This document shows positions 21,260-22,045 of a stretch of DNA of 22,045 nucleotides, in pieces. The stretch comes from CAJCIY01 sp036379355 (lineage in GTDB: Bacteria; Actinomycetota; Actinomycetes; Mycobacteriales; CAJCIY01), in contig DASVGV010000082.1 in NCBI GenBank assembly GCA_036379355.1, positions 1 to 22,045 of the forward strand. Direction: 5' to 3'. The translations under genes were made by a program, and so were the position numbers. Below the pieces are notes generated by a model, which saw nothing but the letters and a program-made list of their open reading frames with translations, ran no database searches and was not told the origin of the DNA. Each line of letters starts with the position of its first letter. The stretch's first letter is position 1.

Positions 21260-22045
21260 TCAGCCTTCCGTGGACGCCGGGGACGTCTCCGGTTCCGTCG
21301 GCGTCGCATGGAACTCGTCCCGTCCGCTGACCGCGGGGAAGTGCAGGTCGAACGCCGGGCGCTCGGAGCGGATCCGCGGCAGCGACACGAAGTTGTGTCG
21401 CGGCGGCGGGCAGGACGTCGCCCACTCGAGCGAGTTGCCAAAGCCCCACGGGTCGTCGGCCTCGGCGACCTCGCCGGTGCGGCGCGACTTCCACACGTTG
21501 TAGAAGAACGGCAGCATCGACAGGCCGAGGATGATCGCGCCGACCGTCGAGATCGTGTTGAGGGTGGCGAACTTGGGGTCGTACACGACGTACCGGCGGG
21601 GCATGCCCTTGATGCCCAGCCAGTGCTGCACGAGGAACGTCGTGTGGAAGCCGATGAACAGCAGCCAGAAGTGCATCTTGCCGAGCCGCTCGTCGAGCAT
21701 CCGCCCGGTGAGCTTCGGGAACCAGAAGTAGATGCCGGCAAAGCCGCCGAACACGGTCGTCCCGAACATCACGTAGTGGAAGTGGGCGACGATGAAGTAG
21801 CTGTCGCTGAACCCGAAGTCCAGCGGCGGCGAGGCCATCAGCACGCCGGTGAGGCCGCCGAACAGGAACGTGACGAGGAAGCCGATCGTCCAGAGCATCG
21901 GCGTCTCGAAGCTCACCGATCCGCGCCACATCGTGCCGATCCAGTTGAAGAACTTCACGCCGGTCGGGATCGCGATGAGCATCGTCATGAACGAGAAGAA
22001 CGGCAGGTTGACCGAGCCGGTCACGTACATGTGGTGCGCCCACAC
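21260..22045 (-). CDS. ctaD: Cytochrome c oxidase subunit I, C-terminal part (cut by window edge)
   Basis: These 261 codons are the C-terminal half of the catalytic subunit; the 5' part lies beyond 22045. The CuB ligand pair HH is in WAHHMY at the cut end. IPTGVKFFNWI (26-36 of the visible part) carries the K-channel lysine (K31). VAHFHYVMFG (86-95) holds the His ligands of haem a3 and haem a (H88, H90). Four more membrane helices and a hydrophilic tail follow. The first visible codon, GTG at 22045, is an internal Val and not a start. It is the upstream partner of ctaF. Confidence 0.96.
   Translation of the reverse strand: MWAHHMYVTGSVNLPFFSFMTMLIAIPTGVKFFNWIGTMWRGSVSFETPMLWTIGFLVTFLFGGLTGVLMASPPLDFGFSDSYFIVAHFHYVMFGTTVFGGFAGIYFWFPKLTGRMLDERLGKMHFWLLFIGFHTTFLVQHWLGIKGMPRRYVVYDPKFATLNTISTVGAIILGLSMLPFFYNVWKSRRTGEVAEADDPWGFGNSLEWATSCPPPRHNFVSLPRIRSERPAFDLHFPAVSGRDEFHATPTEPETSPASTEG

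Noticed and set aside
20748..22043. Long minus-strand frame overlapping ctaF and ctaD in another frame
   Set aside because: His/Arg-rich translation with no domain; ctaD and ctaF in the neighbouring frames are certain.

Overview
The window is very GC-rich chromosomal DNA of an actinomycete. The evidence is a complete bcc-type cytochrome operon (ctaE-qcrC-qcrA-qcrB) with a di-haem QcrC and a three-helix Rieske subunit, the actinobacterial oxidase subunit CtaF, a PimB'-type mannosyltransferase, SepH, and many GTG starts. Gene order follows the mycobacterial block Rv2188c-Rv2200c (pimB', NlpC/P60, DnaQ-UvrC, trpD, ctaE-qcrCAB, ctaF), so most of the window is a conserved core neighbourhood. I cannot name the genus from sequence alone.

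Region 1 (1-2100): a SAM-dependent methyltransferase (-) and an HxlR-type regulator with a C-terminal SCP2-like domain (+) are divergent, with a palindrome between them. Region 2 (2041-6407, all -): a tightly packed operon sepH > lipoprotein of unknown function > membrane-anchored HELTH metallopeptidase > pimB > ABM-type monooxygenase, with 4-nt start/stop overlaps. Region 3 (6408-8740, all -): a secreted NlpC/P60 cell-wall hydrolase behind a clear c-di-AMP (ydaO-type) riboswitch with its own promoter, then two small Cys-rich proteins. Region 4 (8679-11213): divergent HIT-family protein and DnaQ/UvrC-like nuclease, then a stand-alone Lrp/AsnC effector domain. Region 5 (11245-13072, -): trpD, a receiver-like protein lacking the conserved Lys, and a 63-aa zinc-binding protein. 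Region 6 (13146-17393, +): a CRP/GlxR-type palindrome, then ctaE-qcrC-qcrA-qcrB. Region 7 (17390-22045, -): the 3' part of ctaD, ctaF, and three envelope glycosyltransferase-type genes that lie between the two halves of the respiratory supercomplex locus.

Functionally the window combines the terminal respiratory chain (menaquinol to QcrB/QcrA/QcrC to CtaD/E/F to O2) with envelope building and remodelling (PimB, NlpC/P60, metallopeptidase, GT2/GT4/Stealth-like genes), division (SepH), tryptophan synthesis (TrpD) and repair (DnaQ-UvrC).

The points most worth following up are: the c-di-AMP riboswitch on the NlpC/P60 gene; the CRP/GlxR-like site upstream of ctaE; an 11-codon mini-cistron linking qcrA to qcrB by ATGA overlaps at both ends; the uncharacterised lipoprotein/metallopeptidase pair coupled to pimB; the glycosyltransferase trio with an apparent CTG start; and six genes with TANNNT-like -10 boxes placed for leaderless transcription. 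I saw no tRNA, rRNA, CRISPR array, insertion sequence or prophage.
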